Positions 8,873 through 17,330 of a DNA stretch of 64,000 nt are shown here, one piece after another. The translations under genes and the position numbers were made by a program. Every line of letters begins with the position of its first letter. Position 1 is the stretch's first letter. The stretch covers positions 374,983 through 438,982 of the forward strand of contig NZ_LMMO01000004.1 in NCBI RefSeq assembly GCF_001422285.1, written 5' to 3'. The DNA comes from Frigoribacterium sp. Leaf263 (GTDB lineage: Bacteria > Actinomycetota > Actinomycetes > Actinomycetales > Microbacteriaceae). The notes below the pieces were generated by a model that was not told the DNA's origin, did no database searches, and saw only the letters and a list, made by a program, of their open reading frames with translations.

Positions 8873-8902
8873 GCGACAGCTCGATCCGATCACCCTAAAG
8901 CC

Positions 8903-9979
8903 GTGTTCCTCCGCATCCCCGACCCATCCGAAGCGAGCCGCGGTCGGGCACTCCGTTCTCGGGCTTCGACATGGCACGGGGCTCTCGTTCTGCTCGGTGC
9001 TCTCGTCGTCGCAGCCGTGATCGCAGTGCTGAGTCTCGCGCTCGGATCCCGGGCTCTCGACCCGGGCGTGGTCGTGCATGCTCTGCTCTCCGGATCGATG
9101 GACGACGGCGACGAGGCCTCGGCGATCGTGCTCGGGCAACGCCTGCCTCGCACCCTCATCGGTCTGACCGGCGGTGCAGCGCTGGCCGTGGCCGGTGCGG
9201 TCATCCAGGGCCACACCCGGAACCCGCTGGCCGACCCTGGGCTCCTCGGGGTCACGAGCGGCGCCTCCCTGGCGGTCGTCCTGGCCATCTCCGTGCTCGG
9301 CGTCACCACCGCGGCTGGGTACGTCTGGTTCGCCTTCGCGGGCGCAGGCCTCGGAACCGTGGTCGTGGTCACGATCGGGCTCGCCGCGGGACGGCGACGG
9401 GATGCGAGCCCGGCCGCGCTCGTCCTCGCCGGCGCCGCCGTATCGGCGTTCCTCGGCGCGCTGACGAGCCTTCTTCTCCTCGTCGACGTCGCAGCCCTCG
9501 ACGCCTACCGGTTCTGGTCGGTCGGCTCCCTCACCGGAGGGAGGGGAGTCGACACTCTTCTCGTGGTCGCACCCGCGTTGGTCGTCGGCATGATGCTCGC
9601 TCTCATCCACGCCCGCTCCCTGGATGCCCTCGCCCTGGGTGACGACGCTGCTCGGGCATTGGGACGGCGGCTGCTGCCCACCCGTCTCCTCGGGCTCGCG
9701 ATCGTGACGATGCTGGTCGGAGCCGCGACGGCCGTCCTAGGGTCACTGGGTTTCGTCGGGCTCCTCGTGCCGCACCTCGCGCGGTGGATCAGTGGACCGG
9801 GACACCGCCTGCTGCTGCCGCTCAGCGCGGTGATCGGGGGCGGGCTGACCGTCGCAGCGGACATCGTCGGCCGGCTCGTCGTCGCTCCTGACGAACTGCC
9901 CGTCGGCATCGTCCTCGGAGCGATCGGCGCCCCCCTCTTCGTGGTCATCGTGCTGCGTTCACGACGGGGGCGCGCATGA
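8903..9979 (+). CDS. FecCD-family iron-siderophore permease 1
   Basis: 358 residues from a GTG start, about nine to ten membrane helices. Family motifs include RLPRTLIGLTGGAALAVAGA, VIQGHTRNPLADPGLLGVTS and GFVGLLVPHLARW. It follows the binding protein by 30 bp and overlaps the next permease by 4 bases. It forms half of the heterodimeric import channel. Confidence 0.95.
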   Translation: MFLRIPDPSEASRGRALRSRASTWHGALVLLGALVVAAVIAVLSLALGSRALDPGVVVHALLSGSMDDGDEASAIVLGQRLPRTLIGLTGGAALAVAGAVIQGHTRNPLADPGLLGVTSGASLAVVLAISVLGVTTAAGYVWFAFAGAGLGTVVVVTIGLAAGRRRDASPAALVLAGAAVSAFLGALTSLLLLVDVAALDAYRFWSVGSLTGGRGVDTLLVVAPALVVGMMLALIHARSLDALALGDDAARALGRRLLPTRLLGLAIVTMLVGAATAVLGSLGFVGLLVPHLARWISGPGHRLLLPLSAVIGGGLTVAADIVGRLVVAPDELPVGIVLGAIGAPLFVVIVLRSRRGRA

Positions 9980-11037
9980 CGCCGGCGTGGCAGGCAGCCG
10001 TCGCGCGAGCGAGTCGGCCCAGAAGCCCGGGGAGGCATCGTTCCGTGGTCGTCATCGCGGCGGTGATCGTCTCCATCGCCCTCCTCGCCGTCGTGAGCCT
10101 CGGGGTGGGCGAGTACCCCATCAGCCCGGGCCGAGTCGTGGCGACCCTCCTCGGAGGCGGCGACCCACGGGAGGCTCTGGTCGTTCGGAGGTTGCGCCTC
10201 CCGCGGACCAGCCTCGCCCTCGTCGCCGGCGCAGCTCTCGCCGTCGCGGGCGCGGTCACGCAGACGATGGCGCGGAACGCCCTCGCCAGCCCCGACCTTC
10301 TGGGCGTGACGGCCGGCGCCGGCGCTGGCGCGGTCGCCGCGATCGTCCTCGGAGGGGCGGGAGGAGAGGCCATCGAGGGGCTGCTCTCGCTCGGAACCCC
10401 GGTCTCCGCTCTCGCCGGCGGACTGCTCGCGGCCGCCGTCGTGGGTGTGCTGCTCCGCGCGGGAGGGGGACGTGGCTTGAGACCCGTCTTGCTCGGCGTC
10501 GCGGTCTCGGCGTTCTTCTCGAGCCTGACGAGCTGGATGCTCATCGAGGCCTCGCTGGACGACGTCGAACGTGCGACGGCGTGGCTGACGGGATCTCTCA
10601 GCGGCCGAGGCTGGACGGAGGTGCTGATCGTCTCGATCACCCTGGCTGCAGCATCAGCGATACTCGTGCCCGTCGCGAGAGGCCTGGCGGCGTTGCAGCT
10701 CGGCCCCGACATGGCCCGAGCGCTCGGCACGCCCATCCCGCTCACGATCGGAACGCTCCTGGGCGCGTCCGTACTCCTGACGTCGATCACCGTCTCGGCC
10801 GTCGGGCCCATCGGCTTCGTGGCCCTCGTGGCGCCGCACCTGGCCTCTCTCGCCAGCCGAGCACCTCGACCTCCGCTGATCGTGTCGGGCCTGTTCGGCG
10901 CGCTGATCCTCCTCGCGAGCGACCTCGCTGCGCGCACGGTCATCCCGACATTCACCGTGCCGACCGGTGCGGTCACGGCGCTCGTCGGCGCCCCGTTCCT
11001 GGTGTGGCTGCTCGTTCGATCGACAGGGACTCCCTGA
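9976..11037 (+). CDS. FecCD-family iron-siderophore permease 2
   Basis: 353 residues, paralogous to the preceding permease. It has RLRLPRTSLALVAGAALAVA, TMARNALASPDLLGVTAG and GPIGFVALVAPHLA. The ATG overlaps the previous stop (ATGA), indicating translational coupling. It should pair with permease 1 in the membrane. Confidence 0.95.
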   Translation: MTPAWQAAVARASRPRSPGRHRSVVVIAAVIVSIALLAVVSLGVGEYPISPGRVVATLLGGGDPREALVVRRLRLPRTSLALVAGAALAVAGAVTQTMARNALASPDLLGVTAGAGAGAVAAIVLGGAGGEAIEGLLSLGTPVSALAGGLLAAAVVGVLLRAGGGRGLRPVLLGVAVSAFFSSLTSWMLIEASLDDVERATAWLTGSLSGRGWTEVLIVSITLAAASAILVPVARGLAALQLGPDMARALGTPIPLTIGTLLGASVLLTSITVSAVGPIGFVALVAPHLASLASRAPRPPLIVSGLFGALILLASDLAARTVIPTFTVPTGAVTALVGAPFLVWLLVRSTGTP

Positions 11038-11038
11038 C

Positions 11039-11881
11039 ATGAACGCACTCTTCGACGTCGACGACATCTCAGTCCGCTACGGAGACCACACTGCGGTCGA
11101 TGGCGTCAGCCTGCAGCTTCGACGCGACCGCATCACCGCCATCATCGGGCCGAACGGATGCGGGAAGTCGACGCTTCTCCGCACCGTCGCGCGCCTTCAG
11201 CCCCTGAGCGTCGGCCGGGTCACACTCGACGACCAGGAGGTATCGAGCATCCCGCCCCGGGTCTACGCCCGACGCGTCGCCGTCCTGCCCCAATCCCCCG
11301 CCGCGCCCGAATCGCTGACCGTCGCCGACCTCGTCGCCCGCGGCCGCGATCCCCACCGCCGATGGTGGGACGGCTGGTCGCAAGCCGACGAGGACGCCGT
11401 CCGTGAATCGTTGGCGCAGACCGCGCTCGTGGAGCTCGCTGATCGACCGCTCGAGTCCCTGTCAGGTGGCCAGCGTCAACGCGCCTGGATCGCTCTCGCT
11501 CTCGCGCAGCGAACCGATGCGCTTCTGCTCGACGAACCGACCACGTACCTGGACATCGCCCATCAGCTCGATGTCCTCGACACGGTTCAGAGGCTGCACC
11601 ACGAGCGCGGTCTCACGGTGATCATGGTGCTCCACGACCTCAGCCTGGCAGCTCGGTACGCCGACGAGGTCGTCGCGATGCGCGACGGCCGCGTCGTCGC
11701 CGCGGGCACCGCGCATGAGGTCGTGACCCCAGACGTCCTCAGAGAGGTCTTCGATGTCGACTGCCGAGTCCTCCTCGACGACGGCACGGGCCGGCCGTTC
11801 GTGATCCCGGGAGTCTCTCTCGTCGGACGCGAGATGACCAGGCCGGACGGTTCGACTCCAGATGCGACGCCTGTCCGATAG
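11039..11881 (+). CDS. Iron-siderophore ABC transporter ATPase
   Basis: 280 residues from the ATG one base after the upstream stop. Walker A GPNGCGKST is at residues 37-45, signature LSGGQ at 141-145, Walker B LLLDEP at 162-167 and the H-loop histidine in VLHD near 199. The architecture matches FepC/FhuC. The gene ends in GTCCGATAG, so its stop codon lies inside one copy of the CCGATAG repeat. Fourth and last gene of the DtxR-controlled operon. Confidence 0.95.
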   Translation: MNALFDVDDISVRYGDHTAVDGVSLQLRRDRITAIIGPNGCGKSTLLRTVARLQPLSVGRVTLDDQEVSSIPPRVYARRVAVLPQSPAAPESLTVADLVARGRDPHRRWWDGWSQADEDAVRESLAQTALVELADRPLESLSGGQRQRAWIALALAQRTDALLLDEPTTYLDIAHQLDVLDTVQRLHHERGLTVIMVLHDLSLAARYADEVVAMRDGRVVAAGTAHEVVTPDVLREVFDVDCRVLLDDGTGRPFVIPGVSLVGREMTRPDGSTPDATPVR

Positions 11882-11907
11882 ACGACTTTCCATCGAACGC
11901 CTCAGCG

Positions 11908-12351
11908 TCATCGCGGCGGTTGCGGACCGAACCCCGGGCCCCATCTGAGCATCCACGAACCGGCGTCGGCCAGTGGCTCGAAGCCGAAGCGCTGGTAGAG
12001 GTCGTGAGCGTCCTCGGTGAAGAGGGCCGTGCGCTTGAGAGCCAGGGGCTCCAGATCGTCCAGGATGCCCGACATGAGGGTGGAGCCCACACCAGCCCCC
12101 CTGAGCTTCGGATCGACGAACACATCACAGAGCCAGGCGAAGGTGACCCCATCGGTGATCACTCGTGCGTAGCCGACCTGGGCGCCGCTCTCGATGTCGT
12201 AGGCGCCGTAGTTCCGGGACCCGGCCATCGCGGCCCGGTGAGTCTCCGCCGTCCGGCCGCGGGCCCAGTAGGACTCCTCGGAGAGCCACGACACCACCGT
12301 CGGCACGTCGATGTCAGCGGGGTCGCTCGAGAAGCGGAACGTCCGGGTCAT
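11908..12351 (-). CDS. GNAT-family N-acetyltransferase
   Basis: 147 residues from the ATG giving MTRTFRFSSDPADIDV. It shows the GNAT core: a beta strand and acetyl-CoA loop LCDVFVDPKLRGAGVGSTLM (V-x-P-x-x-R-G-x-G-x-G) and the C-terminal TEDAHDLYQRFGFEPL. Substrate unknown. It converges with the iron operon. Confidence 0.88.
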   Translation of the reverse strand: MTRTFRFSSDPADIDVPTVVSWLSEESYWARGRTAETHRAAMAGSRNYGAYDIESGAQVGYARVITDGVTFAWLCDVFVDPKLRGAGVGSTLMSGILDDLEPLALKRTALFTEDAHDLYQRFGFEPLADAGSWMLRWGPGFGPQPPR

Positions 12352-12496
12352 GCTCGGTACTGTGTCGCACGACGGCAGGTGGTGGGAAGGTCCGATCGCG
12401 AACATGTGGCCCGCACCTGTCTCTCCGGGTGCCGACTAGGAGACGCCGAGTGGAAACGGTCCTGGGCGCCGTCCCGCGGGGAGGTATGTTCTCGGC

Positions 12497-13045
12497 ATGA
12501 CCGAGCGTTCGCAGGACGGCCGTTTGATCGTGCGGGTCTTCCCTGACTTTGCCGGGACCGTGCTCTGGGCTGGCGGGGCGGTCGGTTACGAAGAGGCTCA
12601 CCTGTCGCGGGAACTCGAGGAGGACTTCCAAGCGTGGGAATCCTTCCACCGATCACGTCTCGATCCCGACCGCCCCAACCACGCGTCGCAGGATGAGCGC
12701 GACTTCGCTCTCGTGGGTCGCGCTCTCGCAGAGCGGCTGTCCCAGGAGCTCGGGCGTGGTGTCGAAGTCCACCTCATCGTCGAGGGGTGTCAGCTCTTCC
12801 GATCAGTGGATCCGCCAGTCAATCCCCGGGCAGCCAAGGCCCTCCACGGCCGGGCGGAATGGCAGGCGGCGCAGGCTCGTGCCCTCGTCGAGAAGGTCGA
12901 CGATGGCCGTTGGCATGCCTACAACCCCGTGTCTGGGAGGCGCTTCCACCCCGATCGGACGCGCTCAGACGAGAACGCTCCAGGCCTGCCGGCCGTGGGC
13001 GGCTCAACTACTGGCGAGGGTCCAGTTGCCAGGGGTGACGCATGA
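12497..13045 (+). CDS. Uncharacterised protein of the R-V/M-F...W small family
   Basis: 182 residues, soluble. The N-terminal half (RLIVRVFPDFAGTVLW, then LSRELEEDFQAWESFH and LSQELGRGVEVHLI) resembles the proteins at 13279-13563 and 44848-45135: strand R[VM]F, a W about 10 residues later, L-S/G-x-x-L with a conserved W, and a C-terminal E-L-G strand. A Gly/Arg-rich tail of about 80 residues is extra here. No function is known to me. Confidence 0.6.
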   Translation: MTERSQDGRLIVRVFPDFAGTVLWAGGAVGYEEAHLSRELEEDFQAWESFHRSRLDPDRPNHASQDERDFALVGRALAERLSQELGRGVEVHLIVEGCQLFRSVDPPVNPRAAKALHGRAEWQAAQARALVEKVDDGRWHAYNPVSGRRFHPDRTRSDENAPGLPAVGGSTTGEGPVARGDA

Positions 13046-13278
13046 TTCCGTTCGCGGGTTCTCAGCGTTCGTCGACGTGCTTCCCCGTCCTCTTCCGCAG
13101 CAGTCCTCGTCGGAAGCGCTGTTGGAGCGACGATTCTCTATTCGACACCGACGCGGAACCCTTCTACGGGGCCGTTCATCACCGTTAGTACGCGGCTACT
13201 CGCCACAGCACCTTGTCGCACGCGCTGGCTGCCGCTGTACCAGCACTGTTCCGCTAGACGATCGTGGAGCGAACGTTG

Positions 13279-13563
13279 CTATGCCCCGATGTAGAGGACA
13301 TGTGCGGTGCCCCGTAGTTCGCGATTCATGTGGTCACTGGGACGTTTCCCGTCGGCATACCACGCGGCATCTTGTTGACTCGTGACAAGCCAGTTTCGAT
13401 CTGACGTGGCGTGAGCGAGGTAGTAGTCGGTCCAGGCGCGTAGGCGCTTTGTCAGGGCGGGGGAGAGGCCCAGGGATTCGGGCGTGATCATCCCGGTCTC
13501 CCAGAGCGGCCATTCGGCACCATAGTCACAGAACATACGGATTTCGAGTGGCTGCGGGGGCAT
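13279..13563 (-). CDS. Uncharacterised small protein, R-M-F...W family
   Basis: 94 residues. MPPQPLEIRMFCDYGAEWPL opens the protein, followed by LGLSPALTKRLRAWTDYYLA. It aligns with 44848-45135 (IRMFPEIGESSVFWE..., LGLSQSLATALADWYAFW) and more distantly with 12497-13045. Function unknown. It sits alone between two rightward genes. Confidence 0.65.
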   Translation of the reverse strand: MPPQPLEIRMFCDYGAEWPLWETGMITPESLGLSPALTKRLRAWTDYYLAHATSDRNWLVTSQQDAAWYADGKRPSDHMNRELRGTAHVLYIGA

Positions 13564-13681
13564 CTTGTGACGTTAGCGCCCAAGACGCGCCGCGTCTCTC
13601 GATGACTCAGCGTCGACTGCATCTGGTGCGACGGGAACCTCCGGCTGCTCGACAGGGTCATGGGGCCACTACCGTGACCTC

Positions 13682-13966
13682 ATGACATATCGATCACGCT
13701 TCACTCTGTGGGCGATGGTCTTCGCTGGGCTGACCGTCGCTGCACTGGTCGTCTGCGCTATCGCCACCGTCAGGGCCGGATGGCTCACGCCGGTCTTCTT
13801 CTGGCCCGTGCCGGAGGGTACGGAGATCGTCCTGACGAAGCAGCAGTACGAGGATTCGCTCAACGCCCAGGAACTGGGCCGGGTAGCTGCGGTCGTCGCT
13901 GTCGTATTCGGTCTCGGCGCTGCTGTCCTCACCTACCTGAGTCGAAGAGCCCGCCGCGCCCGTTAG
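13682..13966 (+). CDS. Small membrane protein, two helices
   Basis: 94 residues (MTYRSRFTLWAMVFAGLTVA). Helices lie at about residues 8-30 and 68-86, with an extracellular-like loop containing TPVFFWPVPEGTEIVLTKQQ. Not recognised. First of a run of small membrane-protein genes. Confidence 0.6.
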   Translation: MTYRSRFTLWAMVFAGLTVAALVVCAIATVRAGWLTPVFFWPVPEGTEIVLTKQQYEDSLNAQELGRVAAVVAVVFGLGAAVLTYLSRRARRAR

Positions 13967-14055
13967 GAGCTCCGTCAGCGGTCGTCGTGGCTCTGTCATT
14001 GCCCTTGGGGCTGTTCGTCAACCCGCCGGGCTCGCCGTGCCAGCCACTTCCATCG

Positions 14056-14286
14056 CTAAGGCTTTCTGCTGAGGAAGCCCCTGAGTCCGATCGCGAACAG
14101 AATGCACGACGGCACGACTAGGAGTGCGCCGATCAGCCAAACCGGCAGGCCTCGTGTCGTGATGCTCGACCAGTCCGGGTTGAAGATGAGCCATGCCACG
14201 CCAAAGGCTCCGAGTCCCAATGCAAAGACCATGGTCCCGATGTCCTGCTTCTCGGTTCGCGGTGCTGGCGGTTTTTCCTGCGGCAT
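14056..14286 (-). CDS. Small membrane protein, two helices
   Basis: 76 residues from MPQEKPPAPRTEKQDIG. Helices: MVFALGLGAFGVAWLIF and LPVWLIGALLVVPSCILFAI. An in-frame ATG 12 bases upstream is an alternative start. Unknown function. Confidence 0.55.
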   Translation of the reverse strand: MPQEKPPAPRTEKQDIGTMVFALGLGAFGVAWLIFNPDWSSITTRGLPVWLIGALLVVPSCILFAIGLRGFLSRKP

Positions 14287-14364
14287 ACCTCGATCCAATC
14301 ATGAGGCGTGATAACGGTGTCCCAAGAGAACATCTTCGGCGGAGCTGCTCTCGATGCCACGGGT

Positions 14365-14595
14365 CTAGGGCGCGTCTGTGAGCGTGCCGGCCAGGATTGC
14401 GACCGAGATGAGCATGAATATGAGACCAATGACGAGGAGCATGACCGGGTGGCTCTCAATCCCTATGTCGAGGCCGAGTCGCTGGCGGGCCTTTGTGACT
14501 CGTTTCGAGAAGGAACCGTGACAAGCGACGAGGACGCCTCCTACGACGATCATCAGACCGGCAGTTACCAGGGCCGTCGCCTCTGAGGTGCTCAA
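14365..14595 (-). CDS. Small membrane protein, two helices
   Basis: 76 residues (MSTSEATALVTAGLMIVVGG). The helices are separated by a basic loop KRVTKARQRLGLD; the second is VMLLVIGLIFMLISVAILAG. Preceded by a GGAGGAAC-like ribosome site. Unknown function. Confidence 0.58.
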   Translation of the reverse strand: MSTSEATALVTAGLMIVVGGVLVACHGSFSKRVTKARQRLGLDIGIESHPVMLLVIGLIFMLISVAILAGTLTDAP

Positions 14596-14794
14596 AGTTC
14601 CTCCTCTCAGAATAGGTACGAGGCGCTAGCCGACGTGCTTTGCGAGGAGAATCGAACCGACCGAAACATGAACGTATTCAATCGGAGCCCCAGTCTTGTC
14701 GCGACCAACCGGGCTCAGAGGCGCCCGACAATAGGTCGGTCGCTGGTCGTTGGCCGCCGGATCTCCCCAGCACGGACGCTGGAGAAAGACCCCT

Positions 14795-15115
14795 ATGAAC
14801 AAGTACGACCCCCTGCCCGGCAAGACCGCACGGGGCATGCGAACCGCCGGCCTCGCCGCTGTCGCCACGGGCGTCCAGGGGATGTTCCTCTACCGAGCCT
14901 TCTTCGACGTCCCGACGTTCGCCTCGTGGATTCTTTGGCTAGCCGTGTTCGTCGTCCTGCTCGCGGGATTCATCTACGCCGGGCTCCGAGACAGCCGGCT
15001 CGACAGGGCGGAAGCCGCAGAGCGAGACGAGCTTCTCGCGGGTGACGCTCACAGCGGGCGGCGTCGAGCAGGACTCGAGCGGGCTCAGCGGCACGACGGC
15101 CGAGCATCCCAGTAG
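14795..15115 (+). CDS. Small membrane protein with charged tail
   Basis: 106 residues starting MNKYDPLPGKTARGMRTAGL behind a GGAGAAAGAC ribosome site. Two hydrophobic segments (LAAVATGVQGMFLYRAFF and ASWILWLAVFVVLLAGFIYA) are followed by a highly charged tail. Not recognised. Confidence 0.55.
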   Translation: MNKYDPLPGKTARGMRTAGLAAVATGVQGMFLYRAFFDVPTFASWILWLAVFVVLLAGFIYAGLRDSRLDRAEAAERDELLAGDAHSGRRRAGLERAQRHDGRASQ

Positions 15116-15195
15116 GGGCGTTTCGCACGCGACCCTGGTCAGACGCGGTTGACTGATCGTCCAAGCCCTGACGGGCTGCGAACGGGGGAGAGCGA

Positions 15196-15453
15196 ATGAG
15201 TCTGACGATTCTGGAAGATCGAAAGGTGTGGGGCTCCATCCCGCGCGAGATCACGTACGCGGGCGCGATGGGCGCAGGCTTGTCCACGGGTCTGCTCGTT
15301 CTCGCTGCGATCGTCACGGGCATGTGGATCTTCTGGCTCGGTGTCGCGTTCAGCGCCGTGACCGGATCCATGCTGCTCAAGGTCACGTTCTACCTCAAAG
15401 CCCTCCCTTACGAGGCCTATGAGGCTTCTGTGGACCGCCAAGACCTGGGCTGA
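15196..15453 (+). CDS. Small membrane protein
   Basis: 85 residues (MSLTILEDRKVWGSIPREIT). Two helices lie at about residues 20-42 and 44-68. The ATG is preceded by GGGGGAGAGCG. Unknown function; last of the run of small membrane genes between 13.7 and 15.5 kb. Confidence 0.58.
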   Translation: MSLTILEDRKVWGSIPREITYAGAMGAGLSTGLLVLAAIVTGMWIFWLGVAFSAVTGSMLLKVTFYLKALPYEAYEASVDRQDLG

Positions 15454-15468
15454 CGTGCCGCCCCTCAG

Positions 15469-15849
15469 GTGGTCGACGGGCGGACGATCTTGCGACAGGC
15501 TGACCCGGTGATCGACGAAGCTCGGCATCTGGCTCATGTCCATCGGAAGCACTACGACGCGATCGTCACTGGCCACAAGGTGGCGACCGTCCGGTGGGGC
15601 GAGTCGCTTCAGGTCGGAGCAGCGACGTTCGTGTTCGACGGCCATCCGACTGTCCTGCCACTCACCGGGCAGGTCATCGCGGTCTGGCGATACCGGCTCG
15701 ACGAGTTGACTGCGGAGCAGGCGCACGAGCCTCCGGGAACGGACATGGCACTCTTCGCAGCGCAGCTGCGCGAGAACTACTACCCGGACATGCCGGGCGA
15801 TGCGATGGTCGACGTCGCCGAGATCACCATCGTCCAGGTGTCCCGGTAG
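15469..15849 (+). CDS. ASCH-domain protein
   Basis: Up to 126 residues. HLAHVHRKHYDAIVTGHKVA followed by TVRWGE matches the ASCH start (Y-x-x-I-x-x-G-x-K-x-x-T-x-R), and the C-terminal VDVAEITIVQVSR is the typical last strand. ASCH domains bind RNA or modified nucleosides; a bacterial relative (YqfB) deacetylates N4-acetylcytidine. The start is uncertain: GTG at 15469, or a later in-frame GTG. The TAG stop at 15847 is followed in the same frame by a transmembrane-coding extension. Confidence 0.72.
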   Translation: MVDGRTILRQADPVIDEARHLAHVHRKHYDAIVTGHKVATVRWGESLQVGAATFVFDGHPTVLPLTGQVIAVWRYRLDELTAEQAHEPPGTDMALFAAQLRENYYPDMPGDAMVDVAEITIVQVSR

Positions 15850-16038
15850 GCCATTCGTGTCCGTACGCGGGCGAAAAGCCCCCTTCGAGGCCGGCGTACG
15901 ACGGGTCCGGTCTGGTTCGCGCTGGCTCTCGTCTTCCTCGCTCTGCTCATCGGGACGACGGTCAGCTCCTGGCGGAGCTACGACAAGCTCACTCGCATGC
16001 TCGACGAGCTGCGGAACAGGGAGCCGCACGCCGGGTAG
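15850..16038 (+). other. In-frame membrane-helix coding extension after the ASCH stop
   Basis: Directly after the ASCH TAG the same frame stays open for 62 codons and encodes a basic linker (RVRTRAKSPLRGRR), a clear membrane helix (VWFALALVFLALLIGTTVSS) and a short coiled tail (YDKLTRMLDELRNRE). The segment has no ATG, GTG or TTG before the helix. It may be a separate gene with a rare start, a readthrough extension, or a fusion broken by the TAG. Confidence 0.4.
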
Positions 16039-16465
16039 GGAACCTCCAGCGCTGGACTGACCGAACGAACCGTGTCGATCTACGGCCTGTAGTGGTCGCG
16101 CCTTTCCGTGTCCGTGAGGGGGCCAGGGTGAGCCTTGTCACCGCTGAGGACGCCGACGCTCGTGAGCCCCGCCGCGAGGCCGGTCGATAGCAGCTTCACC
16201 GCACGAGACAGGAATGACTTCATCATCGGCGATGCTCCTTATGATGTGGCGCTGACGTGTTTCATGAAGGCTCTCACGGCCGGGTTCCGGCCGCTAGGCC
16301 ATCCTCAGCGCATCGTGTCTCGCTTCCGGCGGTCGTCATCGTCGCCGGTCTGCTGGTCCTGGCCGCGTGGTTCGGCTACCGGCAGGGTCGGCGGCGCGAG
16401 CCTGGCGAGGCGTCTCTCTAGAGGATCGGACCCCGATCGGGGGCGGGTCTGCTTTGCTTGCAGTC
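16039..16465. other. Stretch with degenerate coding remnants
   Basis: A helix-coding fragment (LPAVVIVAGLLVLAAWFGYR, then QGRRREPGEASL) ends at a TAG near 16420 but has no start in its own frame. An ATG at about 16264 (MKALTAGFR) is in a different frame, so this looks like a decayed small membrane gene. Confidence 0.35.
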
Positions 16466-16873
16466 GTGACTGCTGAGCTGCCGATCATCGAGTTCGCGTT
16501 CCCCGGACCTCTGCGAGACAGGATCGTCGCCGCGATCGAGGCGGGGACCAAGACGGCGACGAGCTCGCTCCTGCGGGAGTACGAGGTAGCGGGCGAACAG
16601 GTGCCTCAGGTGGGTTTTCGCGGTGGCCTCGTGGATTCGACGGGTCGGCGACGCGTGGTTCTGGAGACGACGAACGTCGAGCTGGTTCGGCTCTGCGACG
16701 TGCCCTTGCAGCATGCGTTGGACGAGGGAGAGGGCTACGCGTCAGTCGACGACTGGCGGGCAGGCCATCTTCGCTTCTGGTCCTCCGCACAGATGCAGGA
16801 GGAATTGGGCGACGGCTTCACGGTTGACGATTCGAGCGTCGTCGTGCTCGAGCGATTCGAGATCGTCCGATAG
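16466..16873 (+). CDS. ASCH-domain protein, YhfF-like
   Basis: 135 residues from a GTG (VTAELPIIEFAFPGPLRDRI). LRDRIVAAIEAGTKTATSSL with GEQVPQVG and the C-terminal EGYASVDDWRAGHLRFW match the longer YhfF type of ASCH protein. It probably binds RNA or a nucleoside. It is the second ASCH gene within 1 kb. Its last codons plus stop read GTCCGATAG, the same repeat that ends the ABC ATPase gene at 11881. Confidence 0.8.
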   Translation: MTAELPIIEFAFPGPLRDRIVAAIEAGTKTATSSLLREYEVAGEQVPQVGFRGGLVDSTGRRRVVLETTNVELVRLCDVPLQHALDEGEGYASVDDWRAGHLRFWSSAQMQEELGDGFTVDDSSVVVLERFEIVR

Positions 16874-16911
16874 ACGGTCGGCGGGGGCGACTCGGGCGAT
16901 AGCCTCGCCGC

Positions 16912-17214
16912 ATGACCTTCGCGAACGTGGGCACACTCGGCACCGCACCCGGAAAGCGTGACGAACTCGTCGCCCTCCTCACCGAACGGAACGAGAGTCT
17001 CATCGAGGCCGGCTGCCTGGCCTACGAGGTCGGCGTCGATGCCGATCATCCCGACACGGTCTTCGTCGTCGAGCTCTGGGAGACGGCCGAAGCGCACCGC
17101 GCCTCCCTGGCCCTTCCCCAGGTGCAGAACGCGATCGCCCGGGCACGGCCGCTCCTCGACGGCACCTTCGGCGGGTACCGCTTCGAGGTCGCCGGGTCAC
17201 CTCTCCGAGACTGA
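16912..17214 (+). CDS. Antibiotic biosynthesis monooxygenase (ABM) domain protein
   Basis: 100 residues with the single-domain ABM/YgiN pattern: GTAPGKRDELVALLTER, CLAYEVGVDADHPDTVFVVE, LWETAEAHRASLALPQVQ. Members form dimeric ferredoxin-like barrels that oxidise quinol-like or other small molecules. It stands alone. Confidence 0.88.
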   Translation: MTFANVGTLGTAPGKRDELVALLTERNESLIEAGCLAYEVGVDADHPDTVFVVELWETAEAHRASLALPQVQNAIARARPLLDGTFGGYRFEVAGSPLRD

Positions 17215-17330
17215 CCCGACGCCCGCCGCGGGTCGGTGGGCGTGGGCGAGTCACCGCCCGGAGGCCATGGCGCTCGGGCCTGCGCCCGTGACGGCCGCAG
17301 CGCTCCCTCCGCTCGCCGTAGTCTCGCGGT

